A stretch of DNA of 64,000 nt from Epichloe hybrida (taxonomy: Eukaryota > Ascomycota > Sordariomycetes > Hypocreales > Clavicipitaceae): the NCBI GenBank assembly GCA_019022495.1, contig JAFEKR010000003.1, positions 1,488,001 through 1,552,000 of the forward strand, read 5' to 3'. How positions within the stretch are numbered: position 1 is the first letter of the stretch; each line of letters starts with the position of its first letter. The notes beneath the pieces are model-generated. The model did no database searches. It saw only the letters and a program-made list of their open reading frames with translations, and was not told the DNA's origin. Position numbers and translations under genes: made by a program. Positions 46,782 through 57,500 of the stretch are shown here, one piece after another.

Positions 46782-48852
46782 CTATTTTTCCCCTACCACG
46801 TCTTGCTGTAGTCTTCTTGCCGTGAAGACAACATCGAGGCTTGGAGCCGAGAAAGTGAACCTGTCCCTAAGCCCAGATAAAAAGCTAGATGCAGCGCCAT
46901 CTTGTGAAAAATCCACGTCGAACTGGCGCAGTATCATGCTTGTGACGAGACGAACCTCCATCAAGCCAAGTTGCTTGCCTACGCACGCGTATTTCCCTTG
47001 AAATCTAGTTAGGGGGCCTGCGGCGGAAAGTACCATGAAAGGGCCACAAACTCACCAATCCCAAACGGCACATATACCGAGACATCCTTTACAAGTTCCG
47101 GCTTTGTCGTCCACCGTTCTGGAATAAAGCTGTCCGGCAGGGCGAAAAATCTCTCATCTAGCAGTTCATTAGCCCCTCCAAGCCATGATTCAACGTGCTG
47201 CCCCTGCCCCAGGAGGGCCATGCCGGACCATTACCTCTGTATTGAGCATATGAAGGAATTGTGACAATGGTATCGCCTGGGATAAACCTCTCTCCAATAA
47301 AAATGCCCTTTTTTGGCGTCATACGCTGCAGGCCCGAGGGTACCGGAGGAAAGAGTCGAAGCGTCTCGTTAATACAGGCTTGGAGGTATGTCATCTTGGA
47401 GAGCTTGGACACATCTAGCTGAGCGGTTTGTGGGAAAACAATGTCTATTTCCTCTTGAAGTTTGACACACGCAGGCTTGTCTGTGGCCAATAGGAAGAAA
47501 AGACATGACAGAGTTGTGGCCGTGGTGTCACTGCGACTTGGGTCAACCTTGTCTGGATTCATAATAGGGAAAAAAAAAATTCGTCTTACCTGCCAGCAAC
47601 TGCAATAAGTTGCATATCTGCTTGTAGATTGAGCCGATCTTGCCGACTCGGTTTTTCGAGGCTCCTAAAAACAGTCAAGAGCCAAGAAAAAACATCGGGA
47701 ACATTAGGATCGTTCTAAGCGTCCGTGTTTTAGCCTCAAACATCCAGATAAAGTAGGCCAAGTTTTACTTTGTCTGACCTTTTCTCGATATTGGACTTTC
47801 TTGACGAGCCAATTCTGAAACTCCACGTCCTCGCGATTCAGGACGGGCAATGCCCTGAATAGAGGAAACGTCCATATCAAGTGACTAAAGTAACCAACTG
47901 CCACCATGTGCTTGTGAATCAGCTTCATGAAGCCATGCTCCTGCGCGCTGCTGAGCATGTTAAAATTCTCTCCAAAGGCTAGATCTCCCATGACGTCAAA
48001 GCTGTAAAAGTTGAACCATTTGGATACGTCGAACGGCATGCCTTGCGTTTCCTCAATTCGCCGGAGTAATAGACCGGCGTATTTCTTGACACGAGGCTCG
48101 TAGTCTCGAACGGCTTATCCCCTTTTGGTCAGCGGCGAGATGAAGGAGTACACTGTGGGCTGGAGAAAGTCTCACCCTTGGTGCTGAACGCCTTCTCCCA
48201 CGTCTTTCGCCGTCGAGAGTGGTCATCCTTGTTTCGCGTCATATGGACAGAGGTGGCGGGTTGCTCGATATTGTACCATGGGCCCTTGGAACAAGCGGAA
48301 CTGTTCGAGTGTATCGCGGAGACGGCCTCGGCTTCGATTATGGAGAGCTCCGAGGGGCCTTTGGCAGGTCAGCACAAGCTCTATGAGCTTCTCCAAGCTC
48401 ATCATCATGAGGAACATGTACTTGCCCACCCGTACAACATCCCCATACGTCTGATGTAAGCGTTGGACTTCTCGGTAAAGTTGCAAGTTCTTGGCGGAAA
48501 GCCGGGTAATGTACAAGTTGGAGAGCCGCGCAGCGAAGGGCCCGGGGAATCGGTTCAAGCGGTGAAAGCTTGCCCTGTAAGCAGTTATACTAGCAAAGAG
48601 CCCGAGAACCATTGAGCCCACCAGGCCCAAGGAGAAAACGAAGGGATTCCAAGAGAGACGGGAATGTAAAAAGTGCGAGAATACTCCCAGGCCAATAGCT
48701 AAGCTAAGGAACAGTGCGAAAAACAAATGAACTATCTTCATCGTGTGCAGATCCCACTCTCCCTTGTTGAACAAGAAAACATGAAGGAACACGCCAATGA
48801 AAAAAGCCATCCCCATGGATGGCGACGCAGATATTGTCCATACTTTGGCCAT
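46782..48852 (-). CDS. Cytochrome P450 monooxygenase, seven exons, intact
   Basis: Heme-thiolate oxygenase, probably ER-anchored. Exons (minus strand): 48852-48426, 48358-48176, 48113-47779, 47714-47590, 47530-47235, 47157-47056, 46996-46782. They total 1,683 nt and 560 residues with all phases consistent. Introns are 67, 62, 64, 59, 77 and 59 bp; the first is GC-AG. The N-terminus has several hydrophobic helices (about residues 10-90) containing a KGEWDLH string, then RFPGP at 101-105, a CSKGPWYNIEQP segment, AGSDTT in helix I (355-360), ETLR (412-415), PERW (468-471) and the heme loop PFGIGKYACVG with Cys494. This multi-helix N-terminus resembles the tryprostatin B 6-hydroxylase-like group of fungal P450s. 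Met at 48852 is preferred (CTACCATGG context); an upstream in-frame ATG at 48972 would add 40 residues. Substrate unknown; the adjacent cyclase relic suggests a terpenoid, by inference. Confidence 0.93.
48359..48425 (-). other. GC-AG intron 1 of the P450
   Basis: The donor reads G/GCAAGT, the standard consensus for the rare GC-AG class. A GCTGACC branch-site-like motif lies just upstream of the CCAAAG acceptor. Splicing joins VRVG to PSELSIIEAE, the expected P450 sequence. Without it, the frame runs on with non-P450 residues to a stop near 48223. No GT donor nearby restores this junction. Confidence 0.85.
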
Positions 48853-48988
48853 GGTAGGAGTTGATGGGTATGGTAATGATAAGCTCGGCTCTAGTTTACT
48901 TGCCTTTTGCAGCATTTTATACCATCGAGGCATGACAAAGGAGTTGGGGGAAGTATAGGTATAGCAGTCCATAGAACGATAGGAGTAA

Positions 48989-48996
48989 CTTATATG
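48989..48996 (-). promoter_or_regulatory. TATA-like element upstream of the P450
   Basis: ATATAAGT on the minus strand, about 140 bp upstream of the ATG at 48852 but only about 17 bp upstream of the ATG at 48972. If used, transcription would begin near or beyond 48972, which favours the 48852 start. No further site is claimed. Confidence 0.35.
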
Positions 48997-49029
48997 CTAG
49001 ACCTTGTCAATATTCTAATAAACCATCTT

Positions 49030-49278
49030 TTTTTATAGCAGCGTTCATGCAGCATCCCCTCAAGGCCCTAGCGAAAGTAGCACTTAGACATCCATTAATA
49101 CTAGGCACCCATAGCAATCTGTGCAGTGAGAGGGTACAAGGTGTTAAGTATATCTAGCCTTGTAATTCCAAATATTCACTTAGCTACGAGGAAAGTGTAA
49201 CTATGAGGCATCTTGTGATGTACATTTATGCTATCGCGGCGGCCGCCGCAGTTAAGTCATAACGTTCTTCGTGAGTCT
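49030..49278. other. Upstream region of the P450, no gene seen
   Basis: Normal-composition intergenic DNA. A perfect 14-bp GC palindrome, GCGGCGGCCGCCGC, occurs at about 49236-49249. No ORF or RNA gene. Confidence 0.4.
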
Positions 49279-49410
49279 TTAGCGTCGTCATTAGCGTTAT
49301 CATTAGCGTTGTTTTTAGGGTTGTCTTAGCGTTGTCTCAGTGTCATCTTAGCGTCATCTTTAGCGTCATCTTTAGCGTCATCTTTACCGTCGTCTTGGCG
49401 TTATCGTTAG
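49279..49410. repeat. Degenerate 12-bp minisatellite (TAGCGTCATCTT)
   Basis: About 11 imperfect units related to TAGCGTCATCTT or TAGCGTTATCAT. It ends exactly where a hAT-type terminal repeat starts at 49411. It lies in the intergenic region between the divergent P450 and flavin monooxygenase genes. No function is evident. Confidence 0.75.
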
Positions 49411-49440
49411 CAGAGCATTGCATTACATTACATTTTGGAG
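49411..49440. mobile_element. hAT-type left terminus with CATTA subterminal repeats
   Basis: CAGAGCATTG (49411-49420) is identical to the terminal repeat of the hAT element at 12194. It is followed by CATTACATTACATT instead of CAATA repeats. No matching right terminus or repeat of the flanking 8 bp (ATCGTTAG) was found downstream, so the element is truncated or its right end has decayed. Confidence 0.55.
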
Positions 49441-51533
49441 TTTATTTAGGTACTTTGTTGGTAATCTGAGATATTTTGTGTAGATTTTAGATTTTAGATT
49501 TTTGGATACCTTCGATATAGTTGTATGAAAAAGTAGGTCTTGAAGTGGGTTATTTAGCCGTCAATTGGAAAATCCACATGTCATTACATTTTTAAAAAAG
49601 AAATACAAAAACCTTTTTTAAAATTACGGCCAAAAGACCTACTTTTTGCATACATCATTTGAAAGAATTCACTTTATAATATTCCGTAATAATCTATAGG
49701 ATAACCCTATAATTGTAAGGTTAATATACAGTTAACACTAAGTAATTACAAAAACCTTCCATTGCACGAAAAATTTGATATTCATACTTGTTAGCGTTCT
49801 ATTACTATTTCTAACTTGTGAAGATTGTTTTTAGCTTTAATTTATGGCCTCATAGTTTTAAAGGTATTACCACTAAGACAAGAGCTATAAGCCCTATAAA
49901 AGACAGTAATTAGTAACACGTGATATAAGTTACTCGCGCTACAACTAGCTTTTATGCCTAAACATACTTAAATTAAGAGGGATTATATAACGTTAAATTA
50001 ATACCTTTTTTATTAATTTAAGTGCCCCTTATAGCTGACTCTTTATCTAACTAATTAGGGGCTTTTAAGGTCGTAAAGTATTATAAATTTAATAATGGGT
50101 AAGGCAAATAAAGTAAAGACTAAGATTTACAGTTACTCCTAAAAATGTATGACCTGGGTAGAAGTGTACAAAGGTCTTTTTCGAAATATAAAAGAGAAAG
50201 GTATTTAAGGGATAGGACGACCTCCCTAATATTTTCCTAGATAGCTAGCGTAATAAAGGGATTAGTAACCTATACATAACTGAATTACTATACATTATTT
50301 ACCTTAGGAGCAGAGATAGTTTAATATAGTAAATTCCTGATATAAAATGATATAAAAGTAGTCTAGTAAGTAATAAAAGGATATTTTAAGTCCTCCTGTA
50401 GACTTACTAACGAGATGAAAGGAAAGCGGTTACTAGGAGGGTTTTGTACGCTATTTTCCATTTTCTATACCTTATTAATAAGGACTTTACATTCTAATTA
50501 CCTTATCTAATATAAGGTAACGATTAGGTAAGGTATAAATATAGTAATAAATTAAATAGGTACTGTATAGTACTACTAAGACAAAAAATCTCATATATAG
50601 GAATTTGCGCAAGCTAATTAATTCGCTAGGAAGCTTATGAAATAAGCCATATTCTCCTACTTTTAGTCACAATTAACTAATAGACTAACAGACCAATGAA
50701 CCCATCAAATAACTTGCTTAGTGTCTAGTATATTAGTTATGTGGGCTTTTTTGTCTTAGTAGCTGTTTGCGGGACCTCTCTAATGTGTACCGTATTGCAT
50801 TAACGCCCTCTTCTTTACTCAACCAAGCTCGAGTCCCTATCCTTTCACGTGTACGCGCATTTACTTTTTGCGCTAGCAAGGAGCGCAACAAGGAAAAGCA
50901 TCCTTTAGGGAGTCACATGAGATTACTAAAGATGCACATACGAAGCATATCCCGTGTCCTTCAAATGCCGAATCTTAGACCACAACCTGCCTAGCCTATT
51001 GTAAAACGTTGTTCTAATATTATTGATACGAGCGTGAGGCGTAATATCGGTCCACTAACTTTGTTCTGCATACTATTAAACTTAGTAAGATCTTGGCTAA
51101 AATCATTCTCGCTTAAACTAGAAGCACTAAGCAAAAACTAACAAGTGACACGTAGCAATGAGTTTTCTTTTGCCGAGGCAAATGATTTAGCTAAATGCGT
51201 ACATTGGGTAATAAGCCTTGGCTTGTTGAACATCCTTGCTTGGAAGCCTAAAAGGCCAATGAAAACTTTGCTGAGTGACACAATAATGACAGCACACGGA
51301 ATGCCAAGACAATATAACGAATGTTGTGTGCCGGGTTCTAACTCCTGTTGGGAGAGCCGGTCCTCAAATTTTAGTATAATACCCAAGATGTAATATAATA
51401 CCTGTTCATCCTTGCTTTACAACTCGGGTCGCCAGGCGAGCTCATTTTGTTCTCTGTTAGAGTCCAATAAAGCGTTTATTCGTCTGTCTATAATTTGGCT
51501 ACGAGACGTTAACCTCTTCAGGCGTAAGATTCA
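49441..51533. other. Intergenic region between the P450 and the BVMO
   Basis: AT-rich from about 49440 to 50700, then closer to normal composition. At about 49532 and 49632 an inverted AAAAAGTAGGTCTT pair could form a stem. Small open frames (50767-50994 plus; 51138-51393 on both strands) show no recognisable domain and are likely chance. Upstream of the monooxygenase, CCAAT (51464-51468) and CTATAATTT (51488-51496) are possible promoter elements. Confidence 0.4.
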
Positions 51534-53380
51534 ATGTCACAGTCTCAGTTTGCGTCTAGATATAAGACAGAAGTGCTCATTGTTGGAGCAGGATTTGCCG
51601 GCATCTATCTGCTTCACAAACTTCGAAGCAGCGGATTCCAATGCCTTGTGCTGGAAGCAACCGACAACCTTGGAGGGACTTGGAATCGCAACAGATATCC
51701 TGGGTCAAGGGTGGATACAAACGTACCCCTGTATCAACTCTCGATCCCAGAGATTTGGGCGGTAAGTAACTCGGTGGACCATGTTGGGAAGGGCGCATGA
51801 CATTGACATGGTTGGGTGACACTGACTTGATGTCCGATGACCGAGGACAGACGTGGACATGGTCTGAGAGGTTCCCCGACCGCGACGAATTGTCCCGATA
51901 CTTCGAACACGTCGACAGTGTGCTCAACGTCAAGAAGGATGTCCGGTTCAACTCCAAAGTCGTGTCGGCGCAGTACCTCGTCGACGCGAGCATGTGGACT
52001 GTCGGCACCAGCGATGGAACAAGCTTCACGTCGAGGTTTCTCCTGCTGGCCACCGGCTTTGCCTCGAAACCGTACATACCCGAGTGGGCGGCGTCGGACA
52101 CGTTCCGCGGAACCACCTGCCACTCTGCCTGCTGGCCCGGTTCGGGCGTCGACTTGGTCGGCAAGCGGGTTGCCGTTATAGGCACGGGAGCAACGGGCGT
52201 GCAGATGGCCCAGGAGATTTCACGACAAGCCTCTCACCTGTACGTGTTCCAGCGGACACCAAACCTCTGTCTCCCCATGCGGCAGCGGAAACTGGACCAC
52301 GCCGAGCAGGAGGCTGCCCGCGCCGACCTGCCCAGCATGTTCAAGCACCGCCTCACAACCACGGCAGGCTACGCAGACGAGCCTGCCCAGCGGAGCATAT
52401 TTTCCGACAGCGCCGAGGAAAGAACGGCCTTCTTCGAGAGGCTCTGGGACGAGGGCGGGTTCAAGTTCTGGACGGCCAACTACCAGGACGTGCTGCTGGA
52501 CGAGGCGGCCAATCGCATGGCCTACGACTTCTGGGCGGGGAAGACACGTGCCCGCGTGTCGGACGCGCGCAAGAGAGACGTGCTTGCTCCAGTTGATCCG
52601 CCGCACGGCTGGGGATGCAGGCGGCCCTGTCTGGAGAGCGACTACTACGAGCAGCTGTCCAAGCCCCACGTGTCCGTCATCGACGTCAGCACGTCGCCCA
52701 TCGTGGCCCTCACCGAGGACGGCCTGAGGACGTCGGACGGCGCCGTCTACGAGGTCGATGTTGTGGGGTTGGCCACTGGCTTCGACGCCCTTACCGGAAG
52801 CATGCTGGACATGGGCCTGGCATCCACCAGCGGCGCCCCGCTGGCAGACAAGTGGTCCAATGGCGTCGCCTCCTACCTGGGGCTGGCCCTGGCCGGCTAC
52901 CCAAACCTCTTCTACGTATTTGCCGCACACGGCCCCACGGCCTCCAACGGCCCCAGCTGCATCGAGCTCCAGAGTGACTGGATCGTCCGCGTCATGGTCA
53001 AGATGCGACGCGACGCCATCGAGTCTCTCGAACCAACAGTCGACGCCGAGCGGGAGTGGGCCAGCCTGCTGAATTCCGTCTACCAAAAGTCGCTCGTGAG
53101 GAACACCAGGTCTTGGTATGACGGATCCAACGTTCCAACAAAGAGGATGGAGCCATTGATCTTCTTTGGCGGATTTCCCCTGTATCAAGAGCTATGCTAC
53201 AACGCGCTTAATGATAACTTCAAAGGCTTCAAGATCAGATACAGACACGATGGGTATCAAGGGCAAGGGAGAGGGAGGGGGCAGGCAGAGCCCGACGTCC
53301 ATGACATGATGAGCCAACACGATGGAACTTGCCTTTTGACTTATCAAGCGGATGGCTGCAATTGTAAACATCAGATATGA
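51534..53380 (+). CDS. Baeyer-Villiger-type flavin monooxygenase, two exons
   Basis: FAD- and NADPH-dependent class B monooxygenase, the type that turns ketones into esters or lactones. Exons 51534-51761 and 51851-53380 are joined by an 89-bp GTAAGT...ACAG intron (phase 0), giving 585 residues. Visible motifs: FAD Rossmann GAGFAG (18-23), GGTWNRNRYPGSRVD (47-61), the Baeyer-Villiger fingerprint FRGTTCHSACWP (about 161-172, matching FxGxxxHxxxW[P/D]), the NADPH Rossmann GTGATG (about 187-192) and a late ATGF. The start has the FAD site at the usual distance. Related proteins usually end near the GFKI found here; this one runs about 45 residues further with a Gly/Arg/Gln-rich stretch, so the C-terminus may be extended or hide an intron. 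It is divergent from the P450. Substrate unknown; a terpenoid ketone is a guess from context. Confidence 0.93.
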
Positions 53381-53770
53381 AAAGTGCCGAATAGAACATG
53401 TCCCTTGGCAACCCTCTTCGCAGCGAGACTATGTATTACATACATACATACGCATTAGTGCCCAAACTCTATACATATACACTCTCTACCCCCTGAATTG
53501 TCTTACAAATCCACGTGCCCCACTTACTTTTTCGAGCCTACAGTCTTATCCCTAAATGATTTTGCACGAGGTACGTGACTAGGGGCAGCGGACTAATTAC
53601 AAACTACTAGGTGGAGTAAAAGATACTTTAGATTACGTGTTGTTTACTAGGACTATTTAGTACCTTCTTACCCGAGTTCTGCTAATCGGAGCTGTACGGA
53701 AAAACCGCAATGATCCGTACCCATAATTGTGATGCGCCCACATCCCATATCCCACCCCTTCGCAGCTAAT
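53381..53770. other. Downstream of the BVMO; right edge of the island
   Basis: Normal-composition non-coding sequence with the probable 3' untranslated region; no clear terminator. The shift to TA-rich RIP-type sequence occurs at about 53765-53775. Confidence 0.4.
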
Positions 53771-54087
53771 TTATATGTAATAATATAATAATCTTTACTA
53801 CTATTAGCTCTTAAGCTATATTCCCACTTTTATAATACCTTAGATTATTTATAATACCTATATTTATAATAATATTATTATGCCTTATAGCGTAAAGCTT
53901 AATTAATACTATAAAGGTAATAATATCCCTAAACTACCTACTCCTTCGTAGTTTAGCACGTTTAATAAGCTCTATACCTTTCTATAGTAATAGGGCTATA
54001 TAAATAGTATAGCCTTTATTAAGAAATCTAGTAGTAATTATTATAAAGTTAATAAGGTATGTAAAGTAATATATATCTTACTCTATT
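53771..54087. other. AT-rich repeat relic
   Basis: TA-rich, stop-dense sequence with no identified domain. It ends against a hAT-type terminus. Confidence 0.35.
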
Positions 54088-54592
54088 TAGAGCTTTGCAC
54101 TACACTACACTACATACTACACTACACTACACACTACACTATAAGAGATTTTTTTTTACTACACTACACTACATGTAGTATTTTGTAGTATTTATAGTAT
54201 TTATAATTTTTAGTAATGTAATTACTTATAATAGCTTATAATAGCTTATAATAGTGTATAAACTATAAGTTATTATAAGTTATAATATTATTAGTGTTAA
54301 AGTTTAATTAAAATTAAATAGTAAATAAATAACTTATATATAAATATAAGTAAGTATAAGGAAATTACTATAGAAAAAGCTATACTTTTTAATTACTTAG
54401 TATTTTAAGCTTTTTAAAAATATTAATAAAATAAAATACTTTTCTCTTTTATATTTTTTAAAATAATAATAATAGCAATAATAGCAATAATAGCAATAAT
54501 AAACCTTAACATCTCTTTTTAAGAAAAAGGTCTATAACTAATTAAAAAAGAGTTTAAACTCTAACTAAGTAAAGGTATAATTAGTAAGACCT
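54088..54592. mobile_element. hAT-family relic with CTACA subterminal repeats (left part)
   Basis: Starts with TAGAGCTTTG (54088), a decayed form of the CAGAGCATTG terminal repeat, followed by CACTA/CTACA pentamer arrays (54098-54172). It then has AATAGCTTAT units and the segment ATATTATTAGTGTTAAAGTT, shared with the hAT element at about 12450. The gypsy element entered it at GACCT; a short continuation is at 62412-62435. The equivalent intact sequence, TTAGACCTACTTT, is at about 12780. The right terminus is not present. Confidence 0.7.
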
Positions 54593-57500
54593 TGTTATGA
54601 CTGTGGTGGGAGAGATATAAACGGAGTGAAGGCTAAGGTTCTTAGTTATAGCTAGAGAGCTACTACTTAGGGGTAGGTATATAAAGGTTTTAAACTCTAA
54701 CCTCCTATATCTCTTATAGGTAATCCTTATCTAAATACCCTACTATATATATATAGCTATCTAGTAGCTACTTAGTTATTTACGTAAGCTAAGGCTTATC
54801 TAAGGGCTTTATTATATAACTATCCTATCTATAACTCCCTAGCCTCTATACTCCTAATATACTACCCCCCTAATATATAATTATTCTTAATTATAAAGAG
54901 TTACTTAGCTAGTGTGTGTTTACTACGCATAACCTATAGTAATATCTATATTACTAGCTATACTATTAGTGTATAGTATTATATTTGCTTTAAATAATAA
55001 GGTAAATATTATTAGGACCTAGGTAATTCTTCTTATAATATCTAGATTATAGATAGCTATACACTTACTGCTTTATTACCTCTAATATATATATCTTTAT
55101 CTAATAAGTTATTAGCACTAAGTAGCTAGATTACTTATATTAAGTTTTATAATTAGGTTAAATAGATAGGGTAATACACACTATTTAAAATAAATAACTT
55201 CTTATTTAATATTAGGGATATTATATTAATCTTGCTAGGAGTTTGTAGCTAGTGTGTGTATTTGCTAGTAGTAGCTATAACTATAAATATTATAATTCCT
55301 AAATTAGCTATATATAGTATATAAATTACTTAGGGGTCTAGGGCTAATATAAAAAAGGCTTGCTTTCCCTTACTTTTATATACTTTTCTTCCCTTTATAT
55401 TCTCCCTTAGTATTATAAGTTACCCTTACTTATAAGCTAGTAGCTTTATAGCTTCTCTTATAGTAATTACTAATATCCTATAGTGTTACTTTATTATCTA
55501 TATTTATCCTTATCTAAAATATTTAAATTATCTTAAATACTAAAATATTAGTTACTTACCTTTTACCTATAAGTTTCTTATAGTATATTATTACTAACTT
55601 ACTAGTAGTTAACTATATCTTTAATATAAGTAATTACTTTACTACCACTACCTCCTTCTATTATAAAGACTCCTATAATATTCTCTTTAAAGTCTTCTAG
55701 TAAGAAATATTTAGCTTCTAAAATTTCTATATAAGTATAATATCTAAGTCCCCCTAGCGCTTACCTTACTAACTTATAGCTAGTAGTGCTAGTAAAATAA
55801 AAATTCCTTATATTTACTATATATAATAGGTTATAATATAAGCTATTATACCTAAAGATAGTAATAGTATAAAGCTATAATATATTATTAAGGGCAAATC
55901 TATCCTAACCTAATATACTAATTCTCTAAGTATAACTTTACTACTATCTTACTATATATTACTTTTAACTTGTATAAATAACTTAATAAAATATACCTAT
56001 TATATATATAATAATAAGGACTATACTAGGGTTTATTCTCCCTTTCTTACTACTAATATATATACTAATATACTACTAGTATACTACTTAGTTTACCTAG
56101 TTATACTATACACTCTTTAAGTATATTAATACTTATAGTAATTCTAATAATAATCTATACTTTCTTAATAATATATATATCTCTTATTTCTATAACTTAG
56201 TTACTACTAATATACTACTAGTATTTAATATATATAAAGCATAAACTTTTTAATATACTCCTAACTACTAAAAATACTAATAAGTATAGATAAGTAAGGT
56301 AAGCATAGCTTATAGTAAAAGTTATATATAAGGCTAATACTAATAAATAAGTTACTATATTACTACTTAATAATACTATTAATCTAGAAGTCTAGATTAA
56401 TATTTCTAATAGTTTATATTTTATTATATAGAATATTTTATTTATATATACTTCCTATGCTTTAGCTTATAGCTTTACTAACTTACTAGTAACTTACTAC
56501 TAATATATTTATACTTCTTACTTATATTAAGCTACTAGACCTCCCTAGTAAGCTTTATATATATATATACGGAGAGGGGGATTCTTCTAATAATAAGGAT
56601 AAATCCTCTGCCCTTATTAGCACTAGTAAGACTACTAAGGGCTAGGTAAGTAATATATTAATAGAGTAATTAGTATAAAGTAGCTATAAGTAAGGTTATC
56701 TAAGGAATTATCTAGATTCTTTTTTTTTATATATTACTACTACTATTTAAAATCTATTAAATACACCTCTATATATACAAACTAGTTACTTAGTTACTGC
56801 TTATAAGTCTTAATAATATCTATTATAATAAAATCTCTTTTCTTTACCTAAGAATTCTCTAAAGTATTATAGCCTTTCTATTTAACTAGGTATTTCTAAT
56901 ATCTTCTATTATAATAATATAATATAATTCTTTTAACTTTAAACTCCTGCTTATTATCTATAATATTATCTTATAGTAAGGACATATCTTCTATACTAGA
57001 TAAGTCCCTTATAAATAGTTTGAGGTTAGTAATATTAAAAATATTATATAAATATATTCTAGGTAGTAGCTTTAATTAGTATATAAGCCTATAGGTACTA
57101 ATTACTTTTTTAATTTTATAAGGGCCTAGGTACTTTATACTTAGCTTCCTACTAGGTTACTATAAGTTAATATTCTTTATAAATAATAAAATATAGTTAC
57201 TTATACTAAACTTTATTAGGGTTTACTTCTTATTATAGTGTTTTATATACTAGGCCTATAAGTTACTTAGAAGTTACTTAATTACTATATATCTATCTTT
57301 TAAAGTAATAGTATAAGTTTCTACCTAGTTATTTACTATAGGAATATCTATAACTACTTACTATAGTCCCCTAGGGTTATAGCCTTATAGCGCCTTAGCT
57401 AAGGTATAGCTATAAGTTAAATAGGCGCTTATATTATACGTAAACTATGCTATTAAAAGGTTATTAGCCTAATTAGTTTAGTTAAAGCAAGTAAAGGCTC

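Noticed and set aside
48223..48357. P450 exon 1 continuing past 48426 without splicing
   Set aside because: The continuation loses P450 similarity; the GC-AG splice restores conserved residues and frame through to the stop.
48178..48459. 93-codon plus-strand frame over the P450
   Set aside because: Antisense to P450 exons 1-2 and intron 1; no independent evidence.
49280..49410. Possible CRISPR-like array
   Set aside because: Units are short, contiguous and degenerate with no spacers, and the genome is fungal.
51138..51393. Overlapping 82-codon frames on both strands
   Set aside because: Neither has a domain; overlap in both directions in a promoter region suggests chance.
52220..53188. 322-codon minus-strand open frame
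   Set aside because: Antisense shadow of the GC-rich monooxygenase exon; no domain and codon pattern mirrors the sense gene.
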